A stretch of DNA of 64,000 bases. Source: an uncultured Erwinia sp. Lineage in GTDB: Bacteria; Pseudomonadota; Gammaproteobacteria; Enterobacterales; Enterobacteriaceae. Position numbers and translations under genes: made by a program. The stretch is from the NCBI GenBank assembly GCA_946221915.1, contig CAMIKG010000019.1:4142-68141 (forward strand). The letters run 5' to 3'. How positions within the stretch are numbered: the stretch's first letter is position 1; the number at the start of each line of letters is the position of its first letter. This document shows, piece after piece, positions 52,479 to 60,772 of this stretch. Under the pieces are notes generated by a model. It ran no database searches, was not told where the DNA came from, and was given only the letters and a program-made list of their open reading frames with translations.

Positions 52479-54522
52479 ACTCCCCCCTCTGCAACCGCCA
52501 GTGCGCCAGCAAGGAAATCAGCAACAACACTGCACCCGCGGCAAATAGCATCAGAGATTTATCCAGCAGTGAAATCCCGAGGAAGTAGTACCAGTCGAGG
52601 GTATACAGCACCAGCAGCGCAGCGGCGGTCAGCATCAGTGATTTGCTATTCTGATAACGCGCCAGCAATAGCAGCAACCACGCCAGCGCAATGCCCGGCG
52701 CGACCAGACTGATCGCCGCCAGCACGGTGGCAATCAGCAGTAGCGGCCATGCGCCAGGCATGCGGTCGCGGCGACCGAGCAGCAATGCAGCGATCAATAA
52801 ACCCGCAGTAATTCCTTCATTAAGCGTCGAGAAATCACCACCGCGTGGCGCAAATTCATCAATCAGCGCCAGGCTCTGCAGTGGCACCGAGCCCCAGAAG
52901 CAGAGCGCCATCATGCCCACGCTGGCACCCAGCAGACACGGGCGCTGTCGCCAGGCATAGCGGTCATCAATCGCCGCCAGAATCACGACGACCGTAATCG
53001 CCGCCGAGGCCGTCACGGGTAAAACGTTATTCAGCCAGGTTAACCCGCCAACAAGGAAAAAGATCAGCGCGGCGCTGTTGAGAAAACGGTAGAAGTTGTC
53101 GCGAAACAGCATAAACAGCAGCGCCAGCGCCGGGACAAAAGCCAGGCACATCTGCCCGCTGATCCAGCTGCGGTCATCCACCCATAACGCAACCGCGGTA
53201 CAACTACTGAACGTACAGGCGATGGCCCAGCACAGGCCCATCTGACGCCGGGCAAGTCCTGGCTGACGCAGTAACTGCCAGCCCGGTACGCCACTGATCA
53301 GGGCGATAAAAACAAAGGTCGTAATGTTGAATTCATCAAACAGCCCCCACAGAAAACAGGCCAGCACCAGCAGGGCAAAGGCGATGATGCCGGCAAACCA
53401 GCCGCTGATAACGAGCGCTACGTGCACATACCATGGCAGTTCATTCCCTTTGTCATGCTGCAGATGCGCCACCTGCTGCGGGGTCAGTAACGATTGTTGC
53501 TGCAGCCGCTGCCAGAGGTGCTGCAGTTCAGCGTTATCGTCTGGCGCTAAACCGTCCGGGTTCTGCGCGCGCCATTTCACTACCCAGCGGCTGGCCTGTG
53601 CCGCGCACAGGCAAAGCACCACCAGCGCCACCACTAAGGTCAGAATAATATCGACACCAATCAGCAGGCGCATCACACCCGCCACCAGTAAAAAACTGAT
53701 GCTGAACAGGCCACAGGTAAGAATAAACAGATCGCGCTGACGGCGATAAAACAGCCAGTAACCGGTCAGCAGCGACGCACACCACAGCAGCACGCTCAGC
53801 CAGCTGACCGACTGATAATCATCGAAAATTTTACTGCCACACGCCAGCGTCAGGATGGTCAGCGTCCAGAACAGCATCACACGGAACAGCCAGTCATGGG
53901 AGCGTTTCAGCGCATACCAGACCACCAGCGCCGCCAGCAAAGCCACCTGATACAGCAGGCTAAGTGTGTTATTGAAAGGGAAATCCAGCCAGCCATCCAG
54001 TCGCAGCAGAAAAGCGATATTGGCTACCAGCCAGCAGAAAAACCACAGAGTGGTCATGCGCGCAAAACAGGCCAGCAGCGCTAATGCCAGCGCCCAGGCG
54101 CGAAACAGCGTCCAGCTCTCAGCGCCGGTTTGATAAACCTGGCCGTACACGGCAAATAACACGCCGATTAACATGCCGATAGCCAGCACCGCGAGGCGGG
54201 CGCCGATCTGCGCCCAGCGCCACCAGACGATCACCGCCAGCGCGATAATCGCCCCCTCAAGCAGGGAAAACTTCAGCAGCTTTGGCAGCGCCTGCCAGTT
54301 CCAGGCAAAGAAGAAAATGATACCGCAGACCAGCGACAGCAAACCGGCCAGCGCGAAGGTCGCGCGTAAAAACAGTAACCAGCCCTGCGCATCCGGACGC
54401 GCGCCGATAGCCTGCAAGATGGCGTGGTGGGCAGACGCAGAAATCTCTCCCTGCGCCTGCAGCCGCCGTACGGCACGCCCCACAGCGGTAGCGGCTTTAC
54501 CGGCAAATAAATGGTTTTCCAC
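52471..54522 (-). CDS. DUF2157/DUF4401 polytopic membrane protein
   Basis: The 683-residue protein has a short soluble N-terminus (AGKAATAVGRAVRRLQAQGEIS) and then about twenty hydrophobic segments. The first part fits DUF2157 and the later part DUF4401. No catalytic motif is apparent and the role is unknown. It is the first gene of a pair with the GDYXXLXY gene and lies downstream of pyrE on the same strand. Confidence 0.75.
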   Translation of the reverse strand: MENHLFAGKAATAVGRAVRRLQAQGEISASAHHAILQAIGARPDAQGWLLFLRATFALAGLLSLVCGIIFFFAWNWQALPKLLKFSLLEGAIIALAVIVWWRWAQIGARLAVLAIGMLIGVLFAVYGQVYQTGAESWTLFRAWALALALLACFARMTTLWFFCWLVANIAFLLRLDGWLDFPFNNTLSLLYQVALLAALVVWYALKRSHDWLFRVMLFWTLTILTLACGSKIFDDYQSVSWLSVLLWCASLLTGYWLFYRRQRDLFILTCGLFSISFLLVAGVMRLLIGVDIILTLVVALVVLCLCAAQASRWVVKWRAQNPDGLAPDDNAELQHLWQRLQQQSLLTPQQVAHLQHDKGNELPWYVHVALVISGWFAGIIAFALLVLACFLWGLFDEFNITTFVFIALISGVPGWQLLRQPGLARRQMGLCWAIACTFSSCTAVALWVDDRSWISGQMCLAFVPALALLFMLFRDNFYRFLNSAALIFFLVGGLTWLNNVLPVTASAAITVVVILAAIDDRYAWRQRPCLLGASVGMMALCFWGSVPLQSLALIDEFAPRGGDFSTLNEGITAGLLIAALLLGRRDRMPGAWPLLLIATVLAAISLVAPGIALAWLLLLLARYQNSKSLMLTAAALLVLYTLDWYYFLGISLLDKSLMLFAAGAVLLLISLLAHWRLQRGEYA

Positions 54523-54554
54523 GCGCTCTCCTCTGCGCCAGCCTGCGGCGATGG

Positions 54555-55199
54555 TCAGATACCGAACTCTTGCTGATAGGCACGTACTGCCGCCAGATGA
54601 TTCGCCATTTCAGGCTTCTCTTCCAGATACGCGATCAGATCTTTCAACGTGATAATGGCCGTTACCTTGCACTGATAATCACGCTCCACTTCCTGAATCG
54701 CGGAGATGTCGCCACGTCCACGTTCCTGGCGATCCAGTGAAATCAGTACGCCAGCCAGCGTGGCGCCATGGGCGGCGATAATTTCCATCGACTCACGGAT
54801 CGCAGTACCGGCGGTAATCACATCATCCACCAGCATAATACGCCCTTCCAGCGGGCTGCCGACCAGGGTGCCGCCTTCGCCGTGATCTTTGGCTTCTTTG
54901 CGGTTAAAGCAGTATGGCACATCGCGTTCATGATGTTCGGCCAGCGCCACGGCGGTGGTGGTGGCAATCGGAATGCCTTTATAGGCCGGGCCGAACAGCA
55001 GGTCGAAATCGATCCCGGAATCCACCAGCGCCTGGGCGTAGAAACGGCCCAGCAGCGCCAGATCGCGTCCGGTATTAAACAAGCCAGCATTAAAGAAGTA
55101 AGGGCTCTTACGGCCGGATTTCAGGGTGAATTCACCAAATTTCAGAACCTGCTTATTCAGGGCAAACTCGATAAATTTACGCTGCCAGTCTTTCATCAC
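54555..55199 (-). CDS. pyrE: Orotate phosphoribosyltransferase
   Basis: PyrE makes orotidine 5'-phosphate from orotate and PRPP in pyrimidine synthesis. The 214-residue type I enzyme has the PRPP loop VMLVDDVITAGTAIRES-type sequence (here ILMVDDVITAGTAIRES region) and FNRKEAKDHGEGG. A second ATG one codon later gives the E. coli start. An attenuator lies between rph and pyrE. Confidence 0.96.
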   Translation of the reverse strand: MMKDWQRKFIEFALNKQVLKFGEFTLKSGRKSPYFFNAGLFNTGRDLALLGRFYAQALVDSGIDFDLLFGPAYKGIPIATTTAVALAEHHERDVPYCFNRKEAKDHGEGGTLVGSPLEGRIMLVDDVITAGTAIRESMEIIAAHGATLAGVLISLDRQERGRGDISAIQEVERDYQCKVTAIITLKDLIAYLEEKPEMANHLAAVRAYQQEFGI

Positions 55200-55220
55200 T
55201 CTTTCCTCAAAACGGTTACG

Positions 55221-55245
55221 AAAAAAAGGCGACTCTGCGGTCGCC
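55221..55245 (-). promoter_or_regulatory. pyrE attenuator in the rph-pyrE gap
   Basis: On the minus strand GGCGAC and GTCGCC form a hairpin followed by seven T, between the rph stop and the pyrE start. This is the known UTP-sensing attenuator arrangement, in which translation of rph close behind polymerase prevents termination when UTP is low. Confidence 0.85.
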
Positions 55246-55253
55246 TGTAAAAA

Positions 55254-55970
55254 TCAGTTTGCCAGCGCTGCTTTCTGCGCCTGGATTAAGCTATCGATAC
55301 CGCCGCGCGCCAGCGCCAGCAGCTGCAATAGCTCATCGTGGCTGAACGGCTCGCCTTCTGCGGTGCCCTGCACCTCAATCATGCGGCCATCTTCGGTCAT
55401 TACCACGTTCATATCGGTTTCTGCCGCCGAGTCTTCGACATACTCCAGATCGCACAATGCTTCACCGTTGACGATGCCGACAGACACCGCCGCTACCATG
55501 CCTTTCATTGGATTGGCAGCCAGTTTACCCTGCGCCACCAGATGATTCAGCGCATCGGCCAGCGCCACACAGGCACCGGTAATCGACGCGGTGCGGGTGC
55601 CGCCATCGGCCTGCAGCACATCGCAGTCGAGGGTAATGGTGAATTCGCCCAGCGCTTTCAGGTCGAGCGCGGCGCGCAGTGAACGGGCGATCAGTCGCTG
55701 GATTTCCAGCGTGCGTCCACCCTGCTTGCCTTTCGCCGCTTCACGCGCGTTACGGCTGTGGGTAGCTCGTGGCAGCATACCGTACTCCGCCGTCACCCAT
55801 CCCTGTCCCTGGCCTTTCAGGAAACGCGGCACGCCTTCTTCAATGGTGGCGGTGCACAGCACTTTGGTATCACCGAATTCAACCAGCACAGAGCCTTCGG
55901 CATGTTTGGTGTAGTGGCGGGTGATGGTGACGGGACGCACCTGATGTGCGCTACGGCCTGCTGGACGCAT
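55254..55970 (-). CDS. rph: Ribonuclease PH
   Basis: RNase PH is a phosphorolytic 3'-5' exonuclease that trims tRNA precursors. The 238-residue frame is intact (RPAGRSAHQVRPVTITRHYTKHAEGSV to ALAN), unlike E. coli K-12 where a frameshift truncates rph and lowers pyrE expression. It leads the rph-pyrE operon, and its stop lies just before the attenuator. Confidence 0.96.
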   Translation of the reverse strand: MRPAGRSAHQVRPVTITRHYTKHAEGSVLVEFGDTKVLCTATIEEGVPRFLKGQGQGWVTAEYGMLPRATHSRNAREAAKGKQGGRTLEIQRLIARSLRAALDLKALGEFTITLDCDVLQADGGTRTASITGACVALADALNHLVAQGKLAANPMKGMVAAVSVGIVNGEALCDLEYVEDSAAETDMNVVMTEDGRMIEVQGTAEGEPFSHDELLQLLALARGGIDSLIQAQKAALAN

Positions 55971-56137
55971 GGTTTCTCTCCGGCTTGCTAAATGTTTGGC
56001 TGCGCATTATACGGACTTAGCGCCCTGCTGCCTACCGACCCTTTACGCGCATTATTTTTCATTCCGCTCCAGAGATTTAATGAAAAAAAGCGCCAGCTGT
56101 GTATAAATGCGTCTTTCTTCCGCAAAATGAATGCAAT

Positions 56138-57322
56138 ATGTCGAACCTTATCCATTTTATTCTGGCGCTGGTGGTGATTTTCGCCCTGGCGTTGCTGGTC
56201 AGCAGTGACCGCAAAAAAATTCGCCCGCGTTATATCGTGCAGTTACTGGTGATTGAAGGCGCGCTGGCGTGGTTCTTTTTACACTCCGACAGCGGCACCT
56301 GGCTGGTCAGCCATTTCGCCGGTTTCTTTGAAAAACTGCTCACCTACGCCGCAGAAGGTTCCGACTTTGTCTTTGGCGGCATGAGTAAAGCCGGACTGGC
56401 ATTTATCTTCCTCGGCGTGCTCTGCCCGATCATCTTTATTTCGGCGCTGATTGGTATTCTGCAGCACTGGCGTATTCTGCCCATTATCATTCGCATCGTC
56501 GGCACGCTGCTGTCGAAAGTGAACGGTATGGGTAAGCTGGAATCGTTCAACGCGGTCAGCAGCCTGATCCTCGGCCAGTCCGAGAACTTTATCGCCTATA
56601 AAGGCGTGCTGGCCGATATTTCACAACGTCGCCTTTATTCAATGGCGGCGGCGGCGATGTCGACGGTGTCGCTGTCGATTGTCGGCGCTTATATGACGAT
56701 GATCGACGCCCGCTATGTGGTGGCGGCGCTGATTCTGAATATGTTCAGTACCTTTATTGTGCTGTCGATCATCAACCCGACGCCAGCGGGCGATGAGCCT
56801 GAAGTGAAACTGGAAAAGCTGCACGAAGATCAAAGCTTCTTTGAAATGCTTGGCGAATATATTCTTGCCGGTTTTAAAGTGGCGATGATTATTCTGGCGA
56901 TGCTGATTGGCTTTATTGCGCTGATCGCCGCCGTGAACGCGCTGTTCTCCACCATATTTGGCATCAGCTTCCAGCAGATCCTGGGTTACGTGTTTTATCC
57001 GTTCGCCTGGCTGCTGGGCATTCCTGGGCCAGACATTCTGCGTGCCGCCAGTATTATGGCCACCAAGCTGGTTGCTAATGAATTTGTGGCGATGATCGAG
57101 CTGAAGAAAATCGCCGCCGAGATGACGCCGCGTGGTTTAGGTATTCTTTCCGTGTTCCTGGTGTCGTTCGCTAACTTTGCCTCTATCGGCATCGTTGCCG
57201 GCGCGATTAAGGGCCTGAACGAGCAGCAGGGTAATGTGGTGTCACGCTTTGGCCTGAAGCTGGTGTATGGCGCAACGCTGGTGAGCATGCTCTCCGCCGC
57301 ATTTGCCGGACTGATGCTGTAA
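56138..57322 (+). CDS. NupC-family concentrative nucleoside transporter
   Basis: The 394-residue polytopic membrane protein closely resembles E. coli NupC: LALLVSSDRKKIRPRYIVQLLVIE, SSLILGQSENFIAYKG, SMAAAAMSTVSLSIVGAYMTM and LKLVYGATLVSMLSAAFA. It should import nucleosides with protons. Its place between rph and yicC is not the usual nupC site, so it may be a paralogue. It sits close to pyrimidine genes, but the link is inference. The ATG at 56138 begins the conserved part. Confidence 0.88.
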   Translation: MSNLIHFILALVVIFALALLVSSDRKKIRPRYIVQLLVIEGALAWFFLHSDSGTWLVSHFAGFFEKLLTYAAEGSDFVFGGMSKAGLAFIFLGVLCPIIFISALIGILQHWRILPIIIRIVGTLLSKVNGMGKLESFNAVSSLILGQSENFIAYKGVLADISQRRLYSMAAAAMSTVSLSIVGAYMTMIDARYVVAALILNMFSTFIVLSIINPTPAGDEPEVKLEKLHEDQSFFEMLGEYILAGFKVAMIILAMLIGFIALIAAVNALFSTIFGISFQQILGYVFYPFAWLLGIPGPDILRAASIMATKLVANEFVAMIELKKIAAEMTPRGLGILSVFLVSFANFASIGIVAGAIKGLNEQQGNVVSRFGLKLVYGATLVSMLSAAFAGLML

Positions 57323-57451
57323 CACGATCGATCAGGGCAACCCCGGACCTGCCGGGGCTGCCCCTTGCTCCGGGATGGGGGCTGGCACTGCCGAACCCCT
57401 CCCTGCCCTCCCCCCATTTATGGGGGGAGGGAACACGACCGCCGATCGTGT
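57322..57451. repeat. Composite palindromic region between nupC-like and DUF3574 genes
   Basis: A 9-bp inverted repeat (ACACGATCG at 57322-57330 and CGATCGTGT at 57443-57451) bounds the region. Inside are an imperfect hairpin (57334-57365, core CCCCGG/CCGGGG) and a perfect 12-bp hairpin (57406-57431, CCCTCCCCCCAT with its complement). It fills the whole gap between two convergent genes and may act as a two-way terminator or a repeat element. Confidence 0.8.
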
Positions 57452-57453
57452 AA

Positions 57454-57906
57454 TCAGAACGCCACACATACCGGCGCATCAACCCACATCACTGACTCCT
57501 GGGCAAAGCGCTGTTTGTAGATAGTGCGCAGCGCGTCGATACGCTCATTGCTCTCTTTACCCACGCTGTGAATCAGCATCAGCGCCTTACTGTCTTCACG
57601 CGTCACTTTGCCATCACGGTTCAGCCACTGTCCTTTGGCGTCAAATACTGACAACCCCTCTTTAAAACGCGGCGTCACATCATTGTCGACAAATGCCTGC
57701 CACTCAGCGGCAGTGATCGGCGCGCCGCCCGGGCGGGTTAAACCGAAGTAGAGCGTCGTTTGCGTCATGGCATCGCCCTGCGTGCAAACCGGCGCAGGCA
57801 CAGGCGGTGGCGCCACTTTTTTCGCTGGCGCGACACAGCCGCCAAGCAGTAACGCGCTGGCGACCAGCAGCACTTTCACCCGCTGTGGATTGATTATTTT
57901 TTGCAT
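57454..57906 (-). CDS. DUF3574 lipoprotein
   Basis: The 150-residue precursor has a lipoprotein signal peptide with lipobox LLGGC, giving a mature N-terminal cysteine at about residue 22. A proline-rich linker is followed by a domain with TLYFGLTRPGGAPITAAEWQAFV that fits DUF3574, a family of unknown function. The second ATG (57906) is better spaced from GGGA than the first at 57912. It converges on the nupC-like gene. Confidence 0.8.
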   Translation of the reverse strand: MQKIINPQRVKVLLVASALLLGGCVAPAKKVAPPPVPAPVCTQGDAMTQTTLYFGLTRPGGAPITAAEWQAFVDNDVTPRFKEGLSVFDAKGQWLNRDGKVTREDSKALMLIHSVGKESNERIDALRTIYKQRFAQESVMWVDAPVCVAF

Positions 57907-58038
57907 CTGCATCCCTTATTAAATGAATGAGCTATCACCCTTGCACGGCAACACTGGCCGCTAACCCATAATAAAAGCTAAGGACAAAAACGCTATGCAA
58001 GATAATAGTTTTTCGCCGCATCATTCCTCTTTTTCCTG

Positions 58039-58067
58039 TTACCCCAGGCCGGGCATCGCTATAATTC
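58039..58067 (+). promoter_or_regulatory. Candidate yicC promoter
   Basis: A perfect TATAAT at 58062-58067 lies 30 bases before the yicC start. The -35 region (TGTTAC at 58039-58044) is weak, so only the -10 is convincing. Confidence 0.4.
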
Positions 58068-58097
58068 GGTTATCTATCTTTGATTCGGGTAAGCAAA

Positions 58098-58961
58098 ATG
58101 ATCCGCAGTATGACCGCCTATGCACGGCGTGAAACGAAAGGCGAATGGGGCAGCGCAGCCTGGGAACTCCGTTCCGTTAACCAACGCTACCTGGAGACCT
58201 ATATTCGTCTGCCGGAGCAGTTCCGCAGCTTAGAGCCGGTGATCCGCGAGCGTCTGCGCACCCGTCTGACGCGCGGTAAAATCGAATGCAACCTGCGCTT
58301 CGATGCTGACCCGGGCTCCCAGGGCGAGCTGATTCTCAATGAACCGCTGGCGAAACAGCTGGTGAAAGCGGCGCAATGGGTGAAACTGCAGAGCGATGAA
58401 GGCGAGATTAACCCGCTGGATATTTTGCGCTGGCCTGGAGTCATGTCGGCGAAAGATCAGGATCTTGACGCGATTACCGCACAACTGCTGAGTGCGCTGG
58501 ACAGCGCTATCGATGACTTTATCGCCGCGCGCGAAAGCGAAGGCACCGCGCTGAAAGGTTTGATCGAACAGCGCCTGGCAGGCGTCAGCAACGAAGTGAC
58601 GAAAGTCCGTGCGCAGATGCCGGAAGTGCTGAAATGGCAGCGTGACCGTCTGATCGCCAAACTGGAAGAGGCGGAAGTTCAGCTGGAGAACAACCGTCTG
58701 GAGCAGGAGCTGGTGATGATGGCGCAGCGTATCGACGTGGCGGAAGAGCTGGATCGCCTCGATGCCCATGTCAAAGAGACCTATAACATCCTGAAGAAAA
58801 AAGAAGCGGTGGGCCGCCGTCTCGACTTTATGATGCAGGAGTTCAACCGCGAATCGAACACCCTGGGTTCAAAATCAATCAATGCGGATATCACTGCGGC
58901 AGCGATTGAGCTGAAAGTGCTGATTGAGCAGATGCGCGAGCAGATCCAAAATATCGAGTGA
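58098..58961 (+). CDS. yicC: YicC family endoribonuclease
   Basis: YicC is a conserved protein with an N-terminal YicC domain (MIRSMTAYARRETKGEWGSAAWELRSVNQRYLE) and a C-terminal DUF1732 domain (KKEAVGRRLDFMMQEFNRESNTLGSKS). Recent work in E. coli describes endoribonuclease activity. The 287-residue length is that of E. coli. The 3' end is a known insertion site for mobilisable islands, and an integrase gene follows here. Confidence 0.94.
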   Translation: MIRSMTAYARRETKGEWGSAAWELRSVNQRYLETYIRLPEQFRSLEPVIRERLRTRLTRGKIECNLRFDADPGSQGELILNEPLAKQLVKAAQWVKLQSDEGEINPLDILRWPGVMSAKDQDLDAITAQLLSALDSAIDDFIAARESEGTALKGLIEQRLAGVSNEVTKVRAQMPEVLKWQRDRLIAKLEEAEVQLENNRLEQELVMMAQRIDVAEELDRLDAHVKETYNILKKKEAVGRRLDFMMQEFNRESNTLGSKSINADITAAAIELKVLIEQMREQIQNIE

Positions 58962-58996
58962 CTTTTCATAGCCATTCATGAACCATCAAAAATACT

Positions 58997-59024
58997 AAAA
59001 CGTCATGATTTCATGGCGTTTTTT
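58997..59024 (+). terminator. Terminator after yicC
   Basis: AAAACGTCATG and CATGGCGTTTT pair over 11 bp with one G-U, an ATTT loop and a trailing T tract, 35 bases after the yicC stop. Confidence 0.85.
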
Positions 59025-59077
59025 ATTTTACACCTTCCATAGCCATCCACAAGATTCCATCCTAAACCGCAGCCAAA

Positions 59078-59148
59078 TGGGTAGTACATTGGGTAGTACA
59101 ATCGCTGTACAGAGCCAAAATTTGGCTTTATAACCGATGTACTACCCA
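59078..59148. repeat. Three copies of an 11-bp motif before the integrase
   Basis: TGGGTAGTACA occurs at 59078-59088 and 59090-59100 in direct order and inverted at 59138-59148. The spacing and closeness to int suggest arm-type integrase sites or an operator of int. A small AGCCAAA/TTTGGCT hairpin lies between them at 59113-59127. Confidence 0.75.
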
Positions 59149-59195
59149 CTTTTGCGGGTAAAGCCAGACAGGACGCGGGTTTGCAGGGGGTGGCT

Positions 59196-60410
59196 ATGGG
59201 AAGCCTGACAGTCAAAACCATACAATCGATTTTGCGCACCAACAGGCCGGGACGTTACGGCGATGGTGAGGGGCTGTATCTGATGGTGCCGGAGAAAGGG
59301 CATGCTTACTGGATGCTGCGTTATACGCTGCACGCCAGACGCCGTGCGCTAACGCTGGGGAAGCATAATGAGCTATCGCTGGCTGATGCCCGTTTCTGCG
59401 CCGAAGACGCTCGCCGCAAAGTGAAAAAAGGCGAAGACCCGATATTCGAACGCCAGCGCAAACAGCCCGTCAAACTCGACACGGTAAAAGACCTGTTTAA
59501 CGACTGGTATCAGGATCTTCAGCGCCGCCTGGAACATCCCAATATTCCCCACCGCATTTACGTCAAAGATATCGGTCCGCAGATTGGCGGGCTGGCGATC
59601 GGTAAAGTCACTCCGCTCGATGTGCGCGCCATTATCCGCCGCGTGACCGACAGCGGCAGACCCTGCACCGCCAACGATGCGCTGATGTACCTCAAGCAGC
59701 TGTTTAACCACGGTATCAAGCTGGGACTGCTGCTGCATAATCCGGCTGCCGCCTTTAACACCAATGATGCCGGGGGTGTCGAACAGAGCCGCGACAGGAC
59801 GCTGAGCGTGGAAGAGCTGGTGCAGGTGTTTCAGGTCTTCAGGGAAAACAGCCACTGCTTCACGCGTGATAATTATCTCGCATGCGCATTGCTGCTGGTG
59901 CTGGGCGTGCGCAAGGCCGAGCTGACAGAAGCGAAATGGGCGGAGTTTACGCAGGAGAAAGCCATCTGGGAGCTGCCAGCAGAGAGAAGTAAGTCGCGGG
60001 TGGGGCTTGTTATTCCCCTGCCCCCGCTGGTGATGGGGTGGCTGCAGGAGCTGAAGATTCGTTCCTGTGGCTCTGAGTATGTGTTTCCCAGTCGCCGGAC
60101 GAGTAAAAAGCCGCATATGGGCAGCGATACGCTGAACCGGGCAATAGATAAGCTGTTTGGCCGCGAAACGGGAAAGAAAACGCAGCCGCCGAATCTGATG
60201 GGCGAGCTGGAACACTTCACCGTGCATGATTTGCGTCGCACCTGCCGCAGCCTGATGGCGCGCCAGGGAGTGCCGGGGTATGTCGCGGAACGCTGTCTGA
60301 ACCACAAGCTGAAAGGCGTGGAAGGGATTTATGACAGGTATGACTATTTTGATGAACGGAAGGAGGCGCATGAGAAGGTGGCGACGTTGCTTGCCCCACT
60401 CACAGAGTGA
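59196..60410 (+). CDS. P4-type tyrosine integrase of the island
   Basis: The 404-residue protein has an N-terminal DUF4102 domain (GRYGDGEGLYLMVPEKGHAYW), a core-binding domain and a catalytic domain with the full set of residues: Arg in LGVRKAELTEAKW, Lys in RSKSR, HDLRR, His in CLNHKL and the nucleophile tyrosine in IYDRYDYFDE. It should catalyse insertion and excision of the island next to yicC. ATG 59196 has an AGGGGG site; an upstream TTG at 59181 is less likely. Confidence 0.93.
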   Translation: MGSLTVKTIQSILRTNRPGRYGDGEGLYLMVPEKGHAYWMLRYTLHARRRALTLGKHNELSLADARFCAEDARRKVKKGEDPIFERQRKQPVKLDTVKDLFNDWYQDLQRRLEHPNIPHRIYVKDIGPQIGGLAIGKVTPLDVRAIIRRVTDSGRPCTANDALMYLKQLFNHGIKLGLLLHNPAAAFNTNDAGGVEQSRDRTLSVEELVQVFQVFRENSHCFTRDNYLACALLLVLGVRKAELTEAKWAEFTQEKAIWELPAERSKSRVGLVIPLPPLVMGWLQELKIRSCGSEYVFPSRRTSKKPHMGSDTLNRAIDKLFGRETGKKTQPPNLMGELEHFTVHDLRRTCRSLMARQGVPGYVAERCLNHKLKGVEGIYDRYDYFDERKEAHEKVATLLAPLTE

Positions 60411-60504
60411 CGCTGGTGTCTGCTACGAACTTCGTAGTATCTAGGCGAGTGCATAACGGCGAGTATTAACGCGAACGTTTTCTCTCACCGGACAAGGACG
60501 AAGC

Positions 60505-60771
60505 ATGAACAGAACAAGTGATATGCACCCGGCAGATATTATTGCCCTGCTGCATAAGAGAAAAACCAGTCTGGCGGCGATTTCACGTCAGGCAGGGCTA
60601 AATTCATCAACGCTGGCGAATGTACTGACACGCCCGTGGCCGAAAGGAGAATTTCTTCTCGCTACGGCATTGGATGTACATCCCTCGAATATCTGGCCGA
60701 GCCGCTATTTCGATGAAGATGGCAACCTTATTGATCGCTTTAAATTGATCAGGCAAAAGCCCGTTTTGTAG
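60505..60771 (+). CDS. Ner/Nlp-like DNA-binding regulator
   Basis: The 88-residue protein matches the Mu Ner and E. coli SfsB/Nlp family: MHPADIIALLHKRKTSLAAIS, then the helix-turn-helix LNSSTLANVLTRPWPKGE and IWPSRYFDEDG. Ner proteins repress early transcription in transposable phages. Here it probably controls the neighbouring recombinases. Its stop is one base from the stop of the convergent recombinase gene. Confidence 0.88.
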   Translation: MNRTSDMHPADIIALLHKRKTSLAAISRQAGLNSSTLANVLTRPWPKGEFLLATALDVHPSNIWPSRYFDEDGNLIDRFKLIRQKPVL

Positions 60772-60772
60772 T

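Noticed and set aside
58962..59195. A tRNA gene as the attachment site of the island
   Set aside because: No cloverleaf or conserved T-loop sequence is present. The target is probably the yicC 3' end itself.
59373..60371. 332-codon open frame antisense to the integrase
   Set aside because: It is the shadow of a clearly recognised integrase with all catalytic residues. No known domain on this strand.
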